A DNA stretch of 64,000 nt from Flavobacterium enshiense. Its GTDB lineage: Bacteria > Bacteroidota > Bacteroidia > Flavobacteriales > Flavobacteriaceae. The DNA is taken from assembly GCF_022836875.1 (NCBI RefSeq), contig NZ_CP090376.1:1488001-1552000 (forward strand), read 5' to 3'. Shown piece after piece: positions 34,103-42,703 of the stretch (the stretch's first letter is position 1; each line of letters opens with the position of its first letter). A model generated the notes under the pieces. That model saw only the letters and a list, made by a program, of their open reading frames with translations, was not told the DNA's origin and ran no database searches. A program made the position numbers and the translations under genes.

Positions 34103-35047
34103 ATGTTACAGGTAAAAAATATTTCATTCGGATATACAGAAAAGAAAATAATTCACAACATAGCGTTTACTGTTCCAAAATGTAAAAACGTAGCTGTTTT
34201 GGGTGAGAGCGGCTGCGGAAAAAGTACACTGTTAAAACTGATTTATGGATTGCATGATTTGGATGAAGGCCATATTTTTTGGAATGAAATCGAAGTCCTG
34301 GGACCGAAATTTAATTTGGTGCCTGGTATGCCGTTTATGAAATACCTTGCTCAGGATTTTGATTTGATGCCTTACATAACAGTCGCTGAAAACGTGGGTA
34401 AATATCTTTCCAATTTTTATCCTGAAGAGAAAAAACAACGGATTCATGAATTGCTTGAAATTGTTGAGATGACGGAATTTGCTGATGTGAAAGCAAAATA
34501 CCTTAGCGGAGGGCAACAGCAACGAGTGGCATTGGCCAAAGTTTTAGCTTTGGAGCCAGAGGTTTTATTGTTGGACGAACCCTTCAGTCATATTGATAAT
34601 TTCAGAAAAAATGCCTTGCGAAGAAATTTGTTCGCTTACCTGAAATCCAAAGGGATTACCGTTATAATCGCTACGCACGATAGTGTAGATGCACTTTCAT
34701 TTTCGGATGAGACGATTGTTCTCAGGAATGGTAAAGTAGTCGCGAGAGGAGCTTCGGCCACTATTTATAATAATCCGGAAACAAAATATGTAGCTTCACT
34801 TTTCGGAGAGGTTAATGAGCTGCAGCTGTCACAACTGACAGATGAGGTAGACAAAGACGAAACGCTTTTGCTGTATCCTCACCAGTTAAAAGTTGTGGAA
34901 AATGGTTTTTTAAAGGCGAATGTCAGACAGTGTTATTATAAAGGGAGTCATTATCTGATTAAAGCGGTTTCGGATCGGAAAGTAATTTTCTTCGAACACG
35001 AAACTGAATTGGAAATCAATGAAGAAGTAACTCTAATGATAAGCTAA
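34103..35047 (+). CDS. ABC transporter ATP-binding protein with TOBE-like tail
   Basis: A 314-residue protein. The nucleotide-binding domain (1-230) has Walker A GESGCGKSTLLKL, the signature YLSGGQQQRVALAKVL, Walker B VLLLDEPFSHID and the switch His in IIATHDSVDAL. Residues about 235-310 form a small beta domain (LLYPHQLKVVENG and VTLMIS) resembling the TOBE domain of importer ATPases of the Pot/Fbp/Mal type. No permease or binding protein is adjacent. The next gene, of unknown function, follows after two bases and is coupled. Confidence 0.85.
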   Translation: MLQVKNISFGYTEKKIIHNIAFTVPKCKNVAVLGESGCGKSTLLKLIYGLHDLDEGHIFWNEIEVLGPKFNLVPGMPFMKYLAQDFDLMPYITVAENVGKYLSNFYPEEKKQRIHELLEIVEMTEFADVKAKYLSGGQQQRVALAKVLALEPEVLLLDEPFSHIDNFRKNALRRNLFAYLKSKGITVIIATHDSVDALSFSDETIVLRNGKVVARGASATIYNNPETKYVASLFGEVNELQLSQLTDEVDKDETLLLYPHQLKVVENGFLKANVRQCYYKGSHYLIKAVSDRKVIFFEHETELEINEEVTLMIS

Positions 35048-35049
35048 TC

Positions 35050-35436
35050 ATGGCAAAAGAAGACTTGTTGTCCAAACAGATAAACCAATTGGGATTCTTT
35101 CTCAGAAAAATGTTTGAGAAAATGAAGGGTAATGATTCCGGGGACATTATGACAGAAACAGTTTCCGAAAATAATGCCGAGTTAAAAGAAACCTTAGGTT
35201 TCGATCTTAATGATATTCAAAAGTTGTCTTTGGAGGAAGTGGTTCCGTTTTTACTTCAAAATGAGTATTTCAGTGTCGAAAATCTCGAATTGTTTGCTGA
35301 TATTTTAGTGAAAACCAATGTGGAAGATTTTTGTAAAAAAGCATTGCGGATTTACGAGCATATCGACAGTAAAACAGCTACTTTTTCGATGGAACGTAAT
35401 CTGAAAATGAAAATGATAAAAGAACGTTTTTTATAA
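35050..35436 (+). CDS. Small helical protein coupled to the ABC ATPase
   Basis: A 128-residue acidic, all-helical protein without signal peptide or membrane segment. It contains KQINQLGFFLRKMFEKMKGN near the start and a repeat-like helical C-terminus (FADILVKTNVEDFCKKALRI, YEHIDSKTATFSMERNLKMK). I recognise no named family; the C-terminal part resembles a TPR-type helix pair. A two-base gap from the ABC ATPase suggests they are made together, so it may be a partner or regulator of that protein; this is inference. Confidence 0.65.
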   Translation: MAKEDLLSKQINQLGFFLRKMFEKMKGNDSGDIMTETVSENNAELKETLGFDLNDIQKLSLEEVVPFLLQNEYFSVENLELFADILVKTNVEDFCKKALRIYEHIDSKTATFSMERNLKMKMIKERFL

Positions 35437-35473
35437 ATTAAAACCCCGAACTATTAGTTCGGGGTTTTAATTT
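35435..35473. terminator. Bidirectional terminator, 17-bp perfect stem
   Basis: Left arm 35435-35451 and right arm 35457-35473 are perfectly complementary over 17 bp with a five-base loop. The element overlaps the stop codon of the upstream gene and serves both convergent genes. Confidence 0.85.
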
Positions 35474-35477
35474 GGTA

Positions 35478-37892
35478 TTAGTTTTTCAAGTGTTTTTCCA
35501 AAAACTGATCCTGTTCCCATAACAGGTGGAAAATATTTTCTTTTGCGGCATAACCATGCGATTCTTTAGGTAAAATCAGCATTCTGGCCGGTGCACCTAA
35601 TCCTTTCAATGCCTGGAAATAGCGTTCGGTCTGTAAAGTAAACGTACCAGGGTTGTTGTCAGCCTCGCCATGAACCAATAATAAAGGTGTTTTCATTTTT
35701 TCGGCATTCATAAACGGAGACATTTCATTGTAAATGTTTGAAGCTTCCCAGTAATTTCGCTGTTCGTTTTGGAACCCAAAAGGCGTTAAGGTTCGGTTGT
35801 AAGCTCCGCTGCGCGCAATTCCGCAGGCAAATAAATTGGAATGAGACAATAAATTAGCAGTCATGAAAGCGCCGTACGAATGTCCGCCCACAGCGACTTT
35901 TTTGCGGTTGATGTAACCTAATTTGTCGACAGCATCGATAGCGGCTTCTCCATTGGCTACCAATTGAGAAATGAACGTGTCATTTGGCTCTGTTTTTCCT
36001 TCTCCAATGATTGGGAAAGAAGCATCATCCAAAACTGCATATCCTTTGGTTACCCAATAGACAAAAGAACCATAGTTTGGAAATGTGAATTCGTTCGGGT
36101 TTTGATTGGATTGTCCGGCCGAATTCTTGTCTTTAAATTCTGCAGGGTAAGCCCAGATTAATAGTGGAAGTTTCTCCTTCTTCGTTTTTAGGTCGTAGTT
36201 TGCAGGAAGGTAAAGAGTTCCTGATAATTCCACACCATCTTTACGTTTGTATTTCAGAACTTCCTTGTGAACATTTTTAATACTTTCAAAAGGATTCTTA
36301 AACGTCGTTATCGGAGTGATTTTGTCCTTCGATTTGATATCTCTGAAATAGTAATTCGGGAATTCTGTTGGTGATTGAATCTGCACCAAAACCAATCCTT
36401 TTTTATAATCTTCAATGGATAAAATAGCTTCTTTTTTATTCTTGAACGCCGATTGGTATAAGCGTTTCGATTTTAAAGTTTTGATGTTAAATTCATCAAT
36501 AAAAGGAAATTGACCATCTTTGGTAAAACCATCTCCAAGCAAGTAAGCGTTGTCTCCTTCCAAAGCCAGGACATGTCTGTTGTAATCATTCTTTTTTGTT
36601 TCAAAATTCCCCGGATCGGAGTAAATGTCCTGCGAATTTCGGTCGGAAATCACTTTCGGAGTTTCAGATGGATTTGACGGGTTGATTAAGTACGTTTTAG
36701 TGTTTCGGGTGTCATACCAGCCGTCATATACCACGGCAATTTTGTCATTTCCCCAGGTGATTCCTTCGTAACGTTGCGGCGTTTTTACTAATGAAACTGG
36801 TGACGATGCAAATGGTGCATTCCACAGGAAAACTTCGTCCCTGAAATCGACTTTATTTGCAGGATCGCCTCCGTCTAAAGCTTCAACATAATATAATGTA
36901 GCAGGAGTGTCGTTTCTCCAACCCATATTTCTTTTTCCGGTACGAACAGCCATAAAACCTTTAGGCATAATTTCGTTAAGCGGAATTTCGTTCACCGTTT
37001 TAACCTCGTTTCCGGATTTGTCATAAACAACTGTTTTTTGAGGAAAACGGCTAAGTGGTACGATGTAGGAAAACGGTTTTTGAAGTGTGGATATCATAAG
37101 GTAATTTCCGTCCGGAGAAAAACTTTCGCCAGCATACATGTCGGCTTTTTTAAATAATTCGGCTTTTCCGTTTAAATCGATTTTGTATAATTCCGAACGG
37201 ACTAATGTTTCGAAATTGGTTTCGTCGGTTTTATTTTTAAGCAAATCCTGAAAAGTTCTGTTCTGAGATACTTTTCCTTCGCTGTTGGACGTTGTTGGGC
37301 CTGTTGGTAAATCTTTTTTAGGATCAATTAATGCAGGTCGGTTAGGAACCAGCATTTTTACCAGAAGGTTTTGTCCGTCACGGTACCAGTTAACCGGGTT
37401 GCCCATGTTGGCATTAAGATTGGCAGAAGTAAGTTTGGTTGCTTTGGCGGAAACAATATCCAATACCCAAAGCTCTACGCCGGAATTCGTGGTGTGTGTG
37501 AAAGCAATTTTCTTCTCGTCGGGTGACCAGGATAGGTTTGCGATTTTTGCATTTTCAGGCAAACCGGTAACCTGAGTTTCATTTTTGTCTTTTATACGAC
37601 GTACTTTCAGATTGCTGATGTAGGTGACCGTACTTGAAATGTTGGTTAATGGATTGATTCGTAAACCACCCAGTCTCATTTCTTCCTGATTTAAATCGTC
37701 CAGGTTTTTGTAAGTATTACGATAAGTTAAAAGCATCCATTCTTTTTTGGTGTCCATACTTACAGATGGAGCCCTTTCGTAGTCTGCCAGCGCTAAAATT
37801 TCTTTGGAAGGTTTCTGATACTTAAGGTTTTCCTGTGCAAACAGAGAAGGTCCTAAAAGTAAAAAAAACACTGATTTATAAAGTAGTTTCAT
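35478..37892 (-). CDS. S9 family prolyl-oligopeptidase-type peptidase, exported
   Basis: An 804-residue serine peptidase with a signal peptide (residues 1-19, SLFAQ). An N-terminal beta-propeller region (WSPDEKKIAFTHT, FSPDGNYLMIS) is followed by an alpha/beta hydrolase domain: nucleophile elbow GGHSYGAFMTANLLSHS, catalytic Asp in HGEADNNPG and His in ESHGYA. The layout resembles the plant chloroplast glutamyl endopeptidase (CGEP) branch of S9, so cleavage after Glu is possible. It probably degrades peptides in the periplasm or outside. It is monocistronic, ending at the shared perfect terminator. Confidence 0.88.
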   Translation of the reverse strand: MKLLYKSVFFLLLGPSLFAQENLKYQKPSKEILALADYERAPSVSMDTKKEWMLLTYRNTYKNLDDLNQEEMRLGGLRINPLTNISSTVTYISNLKVRRIKDKNETQVTGLPENAKIANLSWSPDEKKIAFTHTTNSGVELWVLDIVSAKATKLTSANLNANMGNPVNWYRDGQNLLVKMLVPNRPALIDPKKDLPTGPTTSNSEGKVSQNRTFQDLLKNKTDETNFETLVRSELYKIDLNGKAELFKKADMYAGESFSPDGNYLMISTLQKPFSYIVPLSRFPQKTVVYDKSGNEVKTVNEIPLNEIMPKGFMAVRTGKRNMGWRNDTPATLYYVEALDGGDPANKVDFRDEVFLWNAPFASSPVSLVKTPQRYEGITWGNDKIAVVYDGWYDTRNTKTYLINPSNPSETPKVISDRNSQDIYSDPGNFETKKNDYNRHVLALEGDNAYLLGDGFTKDGQFPFIDEFNIKTLKSKRLYQSAFKNKKEAILSIEDYKKGLVLVQIQSPTEFPNYYFRDIKSKDKITPITTFKNPFESIKNVHKEVLKYKRKDGVELSGTLYLPANYDLKTKKEKLPLLIWAYPAEFKDKNSAGQSNQNPNEFTFPNYGSFVYWVTKGYAVLDDASFPIIGEGKTEPNDTFISQLVANGEAAIDAVDKLGYINRKKVAVGGHSYGAFMTANLLSHSNLFACGIARSGAYNRTLTPFGFQNEQRNYWEASNIYNEMSPFMNAEKMKTPLLLVHGEADNNPGTFTLQTERYFQALKGLGAPARMLILPKESHGYAAKENIFHLLWEQDQFLEKHLKN

Positions 37893-38048
37893 AAAAAGTG
37901 ATTGGTTTAATGAATTTGAAGCTTCTAAAATACTACAAGTTGGTAAAAAATCAGACGAAAATGATGTTAAAAATGAAGGATTTATCGGATATGCTCGCTA
38001 TGCATCGAAAAAAAGTAACCTATTACTTATTCCGGCTCCAATAATGTT

Positions 38049-38056
38049 TAAATTTG
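38049..38056 (+). promoter_or_regulatory. -7 promoter element for the KASIII gene
   Basis: TAAATTTG matches TAnnTTTG exactly. It lies inside the longest possible reading frame (ATG 38044), so a transcript starting here would exclude that ATG and favour the ATGATG at 38083/38086. Confidence 0.6.
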
Positions 38057-38085
38057 AGGAACCCTTTTTAATAAAAACTAAAATG

Positions 38086-39093
38086 ATGTACCACTCAAAA
38101 ATTACGGGATTAGGATATTATGTCCCGGATAATATTGTTACAAACGACGATTTGTCTAAAATAATGGATACCAACGACGAATGGATTCAGGAGCGAACAG
38201 GAATTCAGGAACGACGTCATATTATACGAGGAGAAGATACTACAACATCAATGGGGGTGAAGGCTGCGGCCATTGCCATTAAACGTTCGGGAGTTGCCAA
38301 GGAAGATATCGATTTTGTAATCTTTGCCACTTTAAGTCCGGATTATTATTTTCCAGGGCCTGGAGTTTTGGTGCAGCGTGATTTAGGATTGCGAACTGTT
38401 GGTGCGCTTGACGTAAGAAATCAGTGTTCCGGATTTGTGTATGCGGTTTCAATTGCTGATCAGTACATCAAAACCGGGATGTATAAAAATATTTTGGTTA
38501 TCGGTTCTGAAGTACATTCCACTGGATTAGACATGAGCACGAGAGGCCGTGGCGTTTCCGTTATTTTTGGAGACGGAGCCGGAGCAGCGGTACTTAGTCG
38601 TGAAGAAGATACAACGAAAGGGATTCTTTCCACACACCTTCATTCGGAAGGACAGTATGCCGAAGAACTGGCATTGCAGGCTCCGGGAATGGGGAAACGT
38701 TGGATAACCGATATCATTGCAGACGACGATCCGAACGATGAAAGTTATTATCCGTATATGAACGGGCAATTTGTGTTCAAAAATGCAGTGGTTCGTTTCA
38801 GTGAGGTAATCAACGAAGGATTGCAAGCGAATAATCTGCAGGTCTCAGATATAAATATGTTGATTCCGCATCAGGCGAATCTGAGAATTTCACAGTTTAT
38901 TCAGCAGAAATTTAAGTTGACAGATGATCAGGTTTACAATAATATTCAGAAATACGGAAATACGACAGCAGCTTCTATTCCGATTGCTTTAACCGAAGCT
39001 TGGGAGAAAGGAAAGATTAAAGAAGGTGATTTGGTTGTTTTAGCGGCCTTCGGAAGCGGGTTTACCTGGGGAAGTGTCATTATTCGCTGGTAA
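38086..39093 (+). CDS. 3-oxoacyl-ACP synthase III (KASIII) family
   Basis: Condenses an acyl-CoA starter with malonyl-ACP. N-terminus YHSKITGLGYYVPDN is that of FabH proteins. The catalytic Cys is in DVRNQCSGFVYAVSIADQ, the His in LIPHQANLRISQF, and the Asn in KYGNTTAASIPIALTEAW, giving the full C-H-N triad. The Cys context QCSGF differs from the common ACAGF, which suggests a specialised paralogue rather than the housekeeping FabH. I chose ATG 38086 because of the N-terminal match and the promoter element at 38049; 38044 would add about 14 unrelated residues. A fatty-acid hydroxylase gene follows. Confidence 0.85.
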   Translation: MYHSKITGLGYYVPDNIVTNDDLSKIMDTNDEWIQERTGIQERRHIIRGEDTTTSMGVKAAAIAIKRSGVAKEDIDFVIFATLSPDYYFPGPGVLVQRDLGLRTVGALDVRNQCSGFVYAVSIADQYIKTGMYKNILVIGSEVHSTGLDMSTRGRGVSVIFGDGAGAAVLSREEDTTKGILSTHLHSEGQYAEELALQAPGMGKRWITDIIADDDPNDESYYPYMNGQFVFKNAVVRFSEVINEGLQANNLQVSDINMLIPHQANLRISQFIQQKFKLTDDQVYNNIQKYGNTTAASIPIALTEAWEKGKIKEGDLVVLAAFGSGFTWGSVIIRW

Positions 39094-39174
39094 TTTACTT
39101 TTGTGTTAATTTGCTGATTTTTGTTTGCTGATTTTTGAAATTAATTATTAATTTTAGGAAACTAATTTTAAAAT

Positions 39175-39849
39175 GTGAAACAAATGGCAAGAAGAGTAGC
39201 GGTGTTCAACGAAGGTCAGGCAAGATTATTTGAGAACAAGTATCTGGAAATGCTCACCAAGGGCAATCCGATACTGATATGGAGCATGTATATTCCTATA
39301 TTGTCCTATCTGGTTTTTCGTGCCCATTCAGTTTATGGGTTATCAGTTTTGTTAACAGCGGGTCTTTTTGTGGGCGGAATGCTTTATTGGACCTTTTTTG
39401 AATATGTGGCGCATCGTTATTTGTTCCACATGGTAAGTGAGAATATCAAGATGAAAAAAGTCGCATACATCATGCACGGCAATCATCACGAGTATCCAAA
39501 AGATAAAGACCGTTTGTTTATGCCTCCTGTGCCGAGTTTGATATTGTCCTCAGCATTGTTTGGGCTGCATTATCTTATTTTGTGGGACTACAATTGGGCT
39601 TTTTTTCCTGGCTTCATGTTTGGTTATTTGCTATATGCTTCGATGCATTATGCTATTCACGCTGTTGAACCGCCTTTTGAATTTATGAGGCCTTTGTGGA
39701 GAAACCATCAGATGCATCATTACAGAGATGAGCATTTGGGATACGGCGTAAGTAACACTTTTTGGGATAAGGTTTTCGGAACTACTTTTGACTTCCGCAA
39801 GCACAAAGAGGATAAAGAAAAAGCAGATGCACTGAAATTTGATAAATAA
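39175..39849 (+). CDS. Sterol desaturase / fatty acid 2-hydroxylase superfamily protein
   Basis: A 224-residue membrane di-iron enzyme. Four hydrophobic segments bracket the histidine clusters HRYLFHM, HGNHHEYPKD, HYAIHAVEPP and NHQMHHYRDEHLGYG, which bind two irons in this superfamily. The pattern with two HxxHH-type boxes is closest to fatty-acid hydroxylases. It may hydroxylate fatty acids of amino lipids or sphingolipid-like sulfonolipids, an inference. The start is GTG 39175; an ATG at 39184 is an alternative. It lies 81 bp after the KASIII gene in the same direction. Confidence 0.85.
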   Translation: MKQMARRVAVFNEGQARLFENKYLEMLTKGNPILIWSMYIPILSYLVFRAHSVYGLSVLLTAGLFVGGMLYWTFFEYVAHRYLFHMVSENIKMKKVAYIMHGNHHEYPKDKDRLFMPPVPSLILSSALFGLHYLILWDYNWAFFPGFMFGYLLYASMHYAIHAVEPPFEFMRPLWRNHQMHHYRDEHLGYGVSNTFWDKVFGTTFDFRKHKEDKEKADALKFDK

Positions 39850-39854
39850 GAAAC

Positions 39855-39891
39855 AAAAAACCTCGGAGTTGACATTCTCCGAGGTTTTTTT
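39855..39891. terminator. Bidirectional terminator
   Basis: A 13-bp perfect stem (AAAAACCTCGGAG / CTCCGAGGTTTTT) with a short loop and T-runs on both strands, between the hydroxylase and the convergent receptor gene. Confidence 0.82.
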
Positions 39892-39927
39892 GAAATATAA
39901 ATATTGAAAAACTAAAAAACTCAATTT

Positions 39928-42420
39928 TTAGAACATTCCGCCACCCTGTGTTTCGTTGGCGTCACGTTGTTTGCGCTGTAAAGCTTTGTTCTTTCCTCCG
40001 CCAAACATATAGTTGAAGCCCATATAAACTGTTTGGTTTTCCCAGTAGAATTCACCATACTGTCTGTAAGGGATGTTTCCGTCGAAAGCGAAATGCATAG
40101 TGTCGAAAATATCGTTGAATCGCAACGTAAATGTTCCCATTCCTTTTAGAACATTGTAAGTCATTCCGAAATCAGCTTTATACATTGCTTTACGTTTGAA
40201 CTGTAAACTTAAATCTTCACCTCTGTACATTCCGAACAACTGGAAACGAATATCTTTTGTAGCAGTGAACGTATTATTCATACGGGCATTAAAATTGGTC
40301 ACATCGGCTTGTGCATTTTCAAGCTCGCTCGTGATTGCGTTTTGAACAGTACCTTTAACTGTCTTGAAATAAGCATCGGCACTAACATTGGCAGCCCACC
40401 ATTTTGTAAATTTCAGATTCGCGGATGACTCAACACCAAAAGCATTGTTATCGTCAAAATTGTCGTAAGAAAGGATCTTTCTTTCTACATTGTTAGGGTC
40501 ATTGAAAACCACTCTCGAAATTTCGTTAGTAATATGTCTGTAAAATACTCCGGAAGTAATTGAACCCATTTTTATATTTCTGGTGTAATTTACTTCAACA
40601 GAGTTGGTGAATTGCGGTTCTAGGGTTGGATTCCCCTTTGATTCCATCAATGGTGTTGTCCATTCCCTGATAGGGCTTAATTGTCCGATACTAGGTCGGT
40701 CCACACGTCTGGAGTAGTTGAAATTATAAGAGTTTTTTTCGTCAGCCATATAATTTACAAATAGGGAAGGGTATACGGTGAAGATTTCGTCTGTAACTGT
40801 ATCATCTTGTGTTTCAGTAGTAGAAGGCGGAGTCAGATTGGATTGGAAGTAGTCATCAACACGGTGGAAATCGCCTTCAATCTCGTAATATTCGGCTCTT
40901 AATCCGATTTGGGAACTCCATTTAGAATTCCATTGTTTGCTGAAATTGGAATAAACAGCATGGATATTTCTGTCGAACGTAAAATCGTAGTTGGAATCTT
41001 TGGAGAATGTATATGGAGAAAAGTATTCGCTTCCGTCTTCTGTAGAGATAAAATCATTTTCAGTTGTTTGAATTCGGCTTTCTGCACCCAATTCCATTTT
41101 CAATGACTCTGATAGAGGGTTTACGTAGTCAATGTTAAACTGGGCATAATCCGTAACTCCGTCAATCAAATTTAAAGCTGTTGATTCTGAGAATAAAGGG
41201 CCATTGGTTACCGTGGCGGTATTGTCATAGTCCGTATTCTCATTGTTTTTTGTTTTCGAATAGTTCGCCTGAAACTCTATGTTTTCCCCTTTTTTATCGA
41301 AATCGTGCTTGAAGGCCAAATCGTAAGTATGGGTTTTGTTCTCATTTTCGTTGTCAAAATGCTGGTAGAGGTCGTTTTTGGTATCAGCAAAATAGTTTGT
41401 GGTAGTTTGTCCGTAACCATCCGTATGGGCAATGTTTTGATTGGTGTAGAAAGAAAACGTGTTCTTTTCGTTGATGTAATAATCCATGCCCAATTTTAAA
41501 ACGTGTGAATTGCCAAGGTTTCGGAACTCGAAATTTTGCAAATTTTCCTTGCCCGGATTGGCACTGTTTACCCAACCGTTATTTGCGTTGATACCATGAT
41601 TGTACCCGTAATTCGAGTAGAAATTTACTTTTCCTACTCTGTAGTTAAGGTTTAAGGCTGTATTTGTTTTTGGCGTTATACCAAAGGTAACTCCGGCGTT
41701 AATACTTCCGTTAAAACCATCGTTCGTGTTTTTGTGTAAAATGATATTGATGATACCGCTCATTCCTTCAGGATTGTATTTTGCAGACGGACTGGTGATT
41801 AATTCAATCTGTTTGATTGAAGAAGACGGAATCTGCTGTAACAACTGAGAAGCTTCTATGTTTGATGGTTTTCCATCGATTAATACACGAACATTGGAGT
41901 TTCCTCTAAGGCTTAATTCTTTGGTTTGAGGGTCGATGCTCACCGTCGGAATATTGTTCATGATTTCGGAAGCAGTCGTACCTGATGCGATCAAGTCTTT
42001 CCCCACATTTACGACTTTTCGGTCGATTTTCTGTACGATGTTGGAACGTTCGGCTACAATGTTAACGCCTTCCAGTTGCGTGGCTTCGGATTCAATGGCG
42101 ATGGTGCCAAAATTTATCGATTTATCAGCACTGGTTAACGTAAATGCTTTGCTAAAAGTTTTGTATCCGATGAATTGAACTACTAAAGTATAACTTTTTA
42201 ATTCCAAGTTGGTAATGTTGAAGTTACCGTTATCCTGCGTAACCGCCCCGGTTACTACTTTGTCGCCTTCTTTTACAGAAACCGAAGCATAGCCGATAGG
42301 TTCCTTTGTGGCTTTGTCGATTACTTTTCCTGAAACACTTCCAAGCGCTGCTGATGGTGCCTGTGCAAATGTCGCACCCAGTGTGCTCAGGAAACAAATT
42401 AAAAACAATTTAAGTTTCAT
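39928..42420 (-). CDS. Outer membrane beta-barrel receptor with carboxypeptidase-regulatory-like domain
   Basis: An 830-residue protein with signal peptide (residues 1-20, TFAQ). A carboxypeptidase-like beta domain follows (about 27-115: SVSGKVIDKATKEPIGYASV). Then comes a TonB-receptor plug-like segment (ATQLEGVNIVAERSNIVQKI, NVRVLIDGKPSNIE, MSGIINIILHKNT) and a long barrel typical of the outer-membrane beta-barrel protein family near TonB receptors (NFNYSRRVDRPSIGQLSPI). The Gly/Lys-rich C-terminus ends QGGGMF. No SusD partner is adjacent and I see no TonB box, so it may not be energised transport. Cargo unknown. Confidence 0.85.
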   Translation of the reverse strand: MKLKLFLICFLSTLGATFAQAPSAALGSVSGKVIDKATKEPIGYASVSVKEGDKVVTGAVTQDNGNFNITNLELKSYTLVVQFIGYKTFSKAFTLTSADKSINFGTIAIESEATQLEGVNIVAERSNIVQKIDRKVVNVGKDLIASGTTASEIMNNIPTVSIDPQTKELSLRGNSNVRVLIDGKPSNIEASQLLQQIPSSSIKQIELITSPSAKYNPEGMSGIINIILHKNTNDGFNGSINAGVTFGITPKTNTALNLNYRVGKVNFYSNYGYNHGINANNGWVNSANPGKENLQNFEFRNLGNSHVLKLGMDYYINEKNTFSFYTNQNIAHTDGYGQTTTNYFADTKNDLYQHFDNENENKTHTYDLAFKHDFDKKGENIEFQANYSKTKNNENTDYDNTATVTNGPLFSESTALNLIDGVTDYAQFNIDYVNPLSESLKMELGAESRIQTTENDFISTEDGSEYFSPYTFSKDSNYDFTFDRNIHAVYSNFSKQWNSKWSSQIGLRAEYYEIEGDFHRVDDYFQSNLTPPSTTETQDDTVTDEIFTVYPSLFVNYMADEKNSYNFNYSRRVDRPSIGQLSPIREWTTPLMESKGNPTLEPQFTNSVEVNYTRNIKMGSITSGVFYRHITNEISRVVFNDPNNVERKILSYDNFDDNNAFGVESSANLKFTKWWAANVSADAYFKTVKGTVQNAITSELENAQADVTNFNARMNNTFTATKDIRFQLFGMYRGEDLSLQFKRKAMYKADFGMTYNVLKGMGTFTLRFNDIFDTMHFAFDGNIPYRQYGEFYWENQTVYMGFNYMFGGGKNKALQRKQRDANETQGGGMF

Positions 42421-42703
42421 GCCTTTGATTTTTTTCCGTTGCGCTCCAAACGGTTCGGCTGCGCCTCGGGTTGATTGATGATTAATTAGGGTTGTTGTAA
42501 AATTTATTGGCGGAGAAATAGATCTGCCGAATGATTATAGTAGACTCCAAAAGTGTACTTTTGTTACAAATAACTCTGAAAAAAAAGTTTATTTGTGATT
42601 TTTATTCGATAAAGAGCTGAATTTCAATGTTGAAATTTCTGATTTTCGAATTTTCAAATTCTGCAATTAAACGTATCTTTGCACCCTTAAAAAATCAAAA
42701 AAT
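42421..42703. other. 283-bp divergent gap with a GC-rich patch
   Basis: The largest gap in the window. Near 42434-42472 a GC-rich stretch contains CCGTTGCGCTCC and CGGCTGCGCCTCG, unlike the AT-rich surroundings; it may be a repeat relic. The rest is AT-rich and holds the argS promoter at its right end. I see no gene. Confidence 0.5.
42674..42681 (+). promoter_or_regulatory. -7 promoter element for argS
   Basis: TATCTTTG matches TAnnTTTG and continues GCACCC, the same extension seen before ffh. It ends 22 bp before the ATG. Confidence 0.65.

Noticed and set aside
37285..37575. 96-codon plus-strand frame inside the S9 peptidase gene
   Set aside because: Antisense to the beta-propeller part of the peptidase; arises from codon bias.
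42421..42703. Hidden small gene in the 283-bp argS upstream gap
   Set aside because: No open frame with a start and sensible composition; the right end is occupied by the argS promoter.
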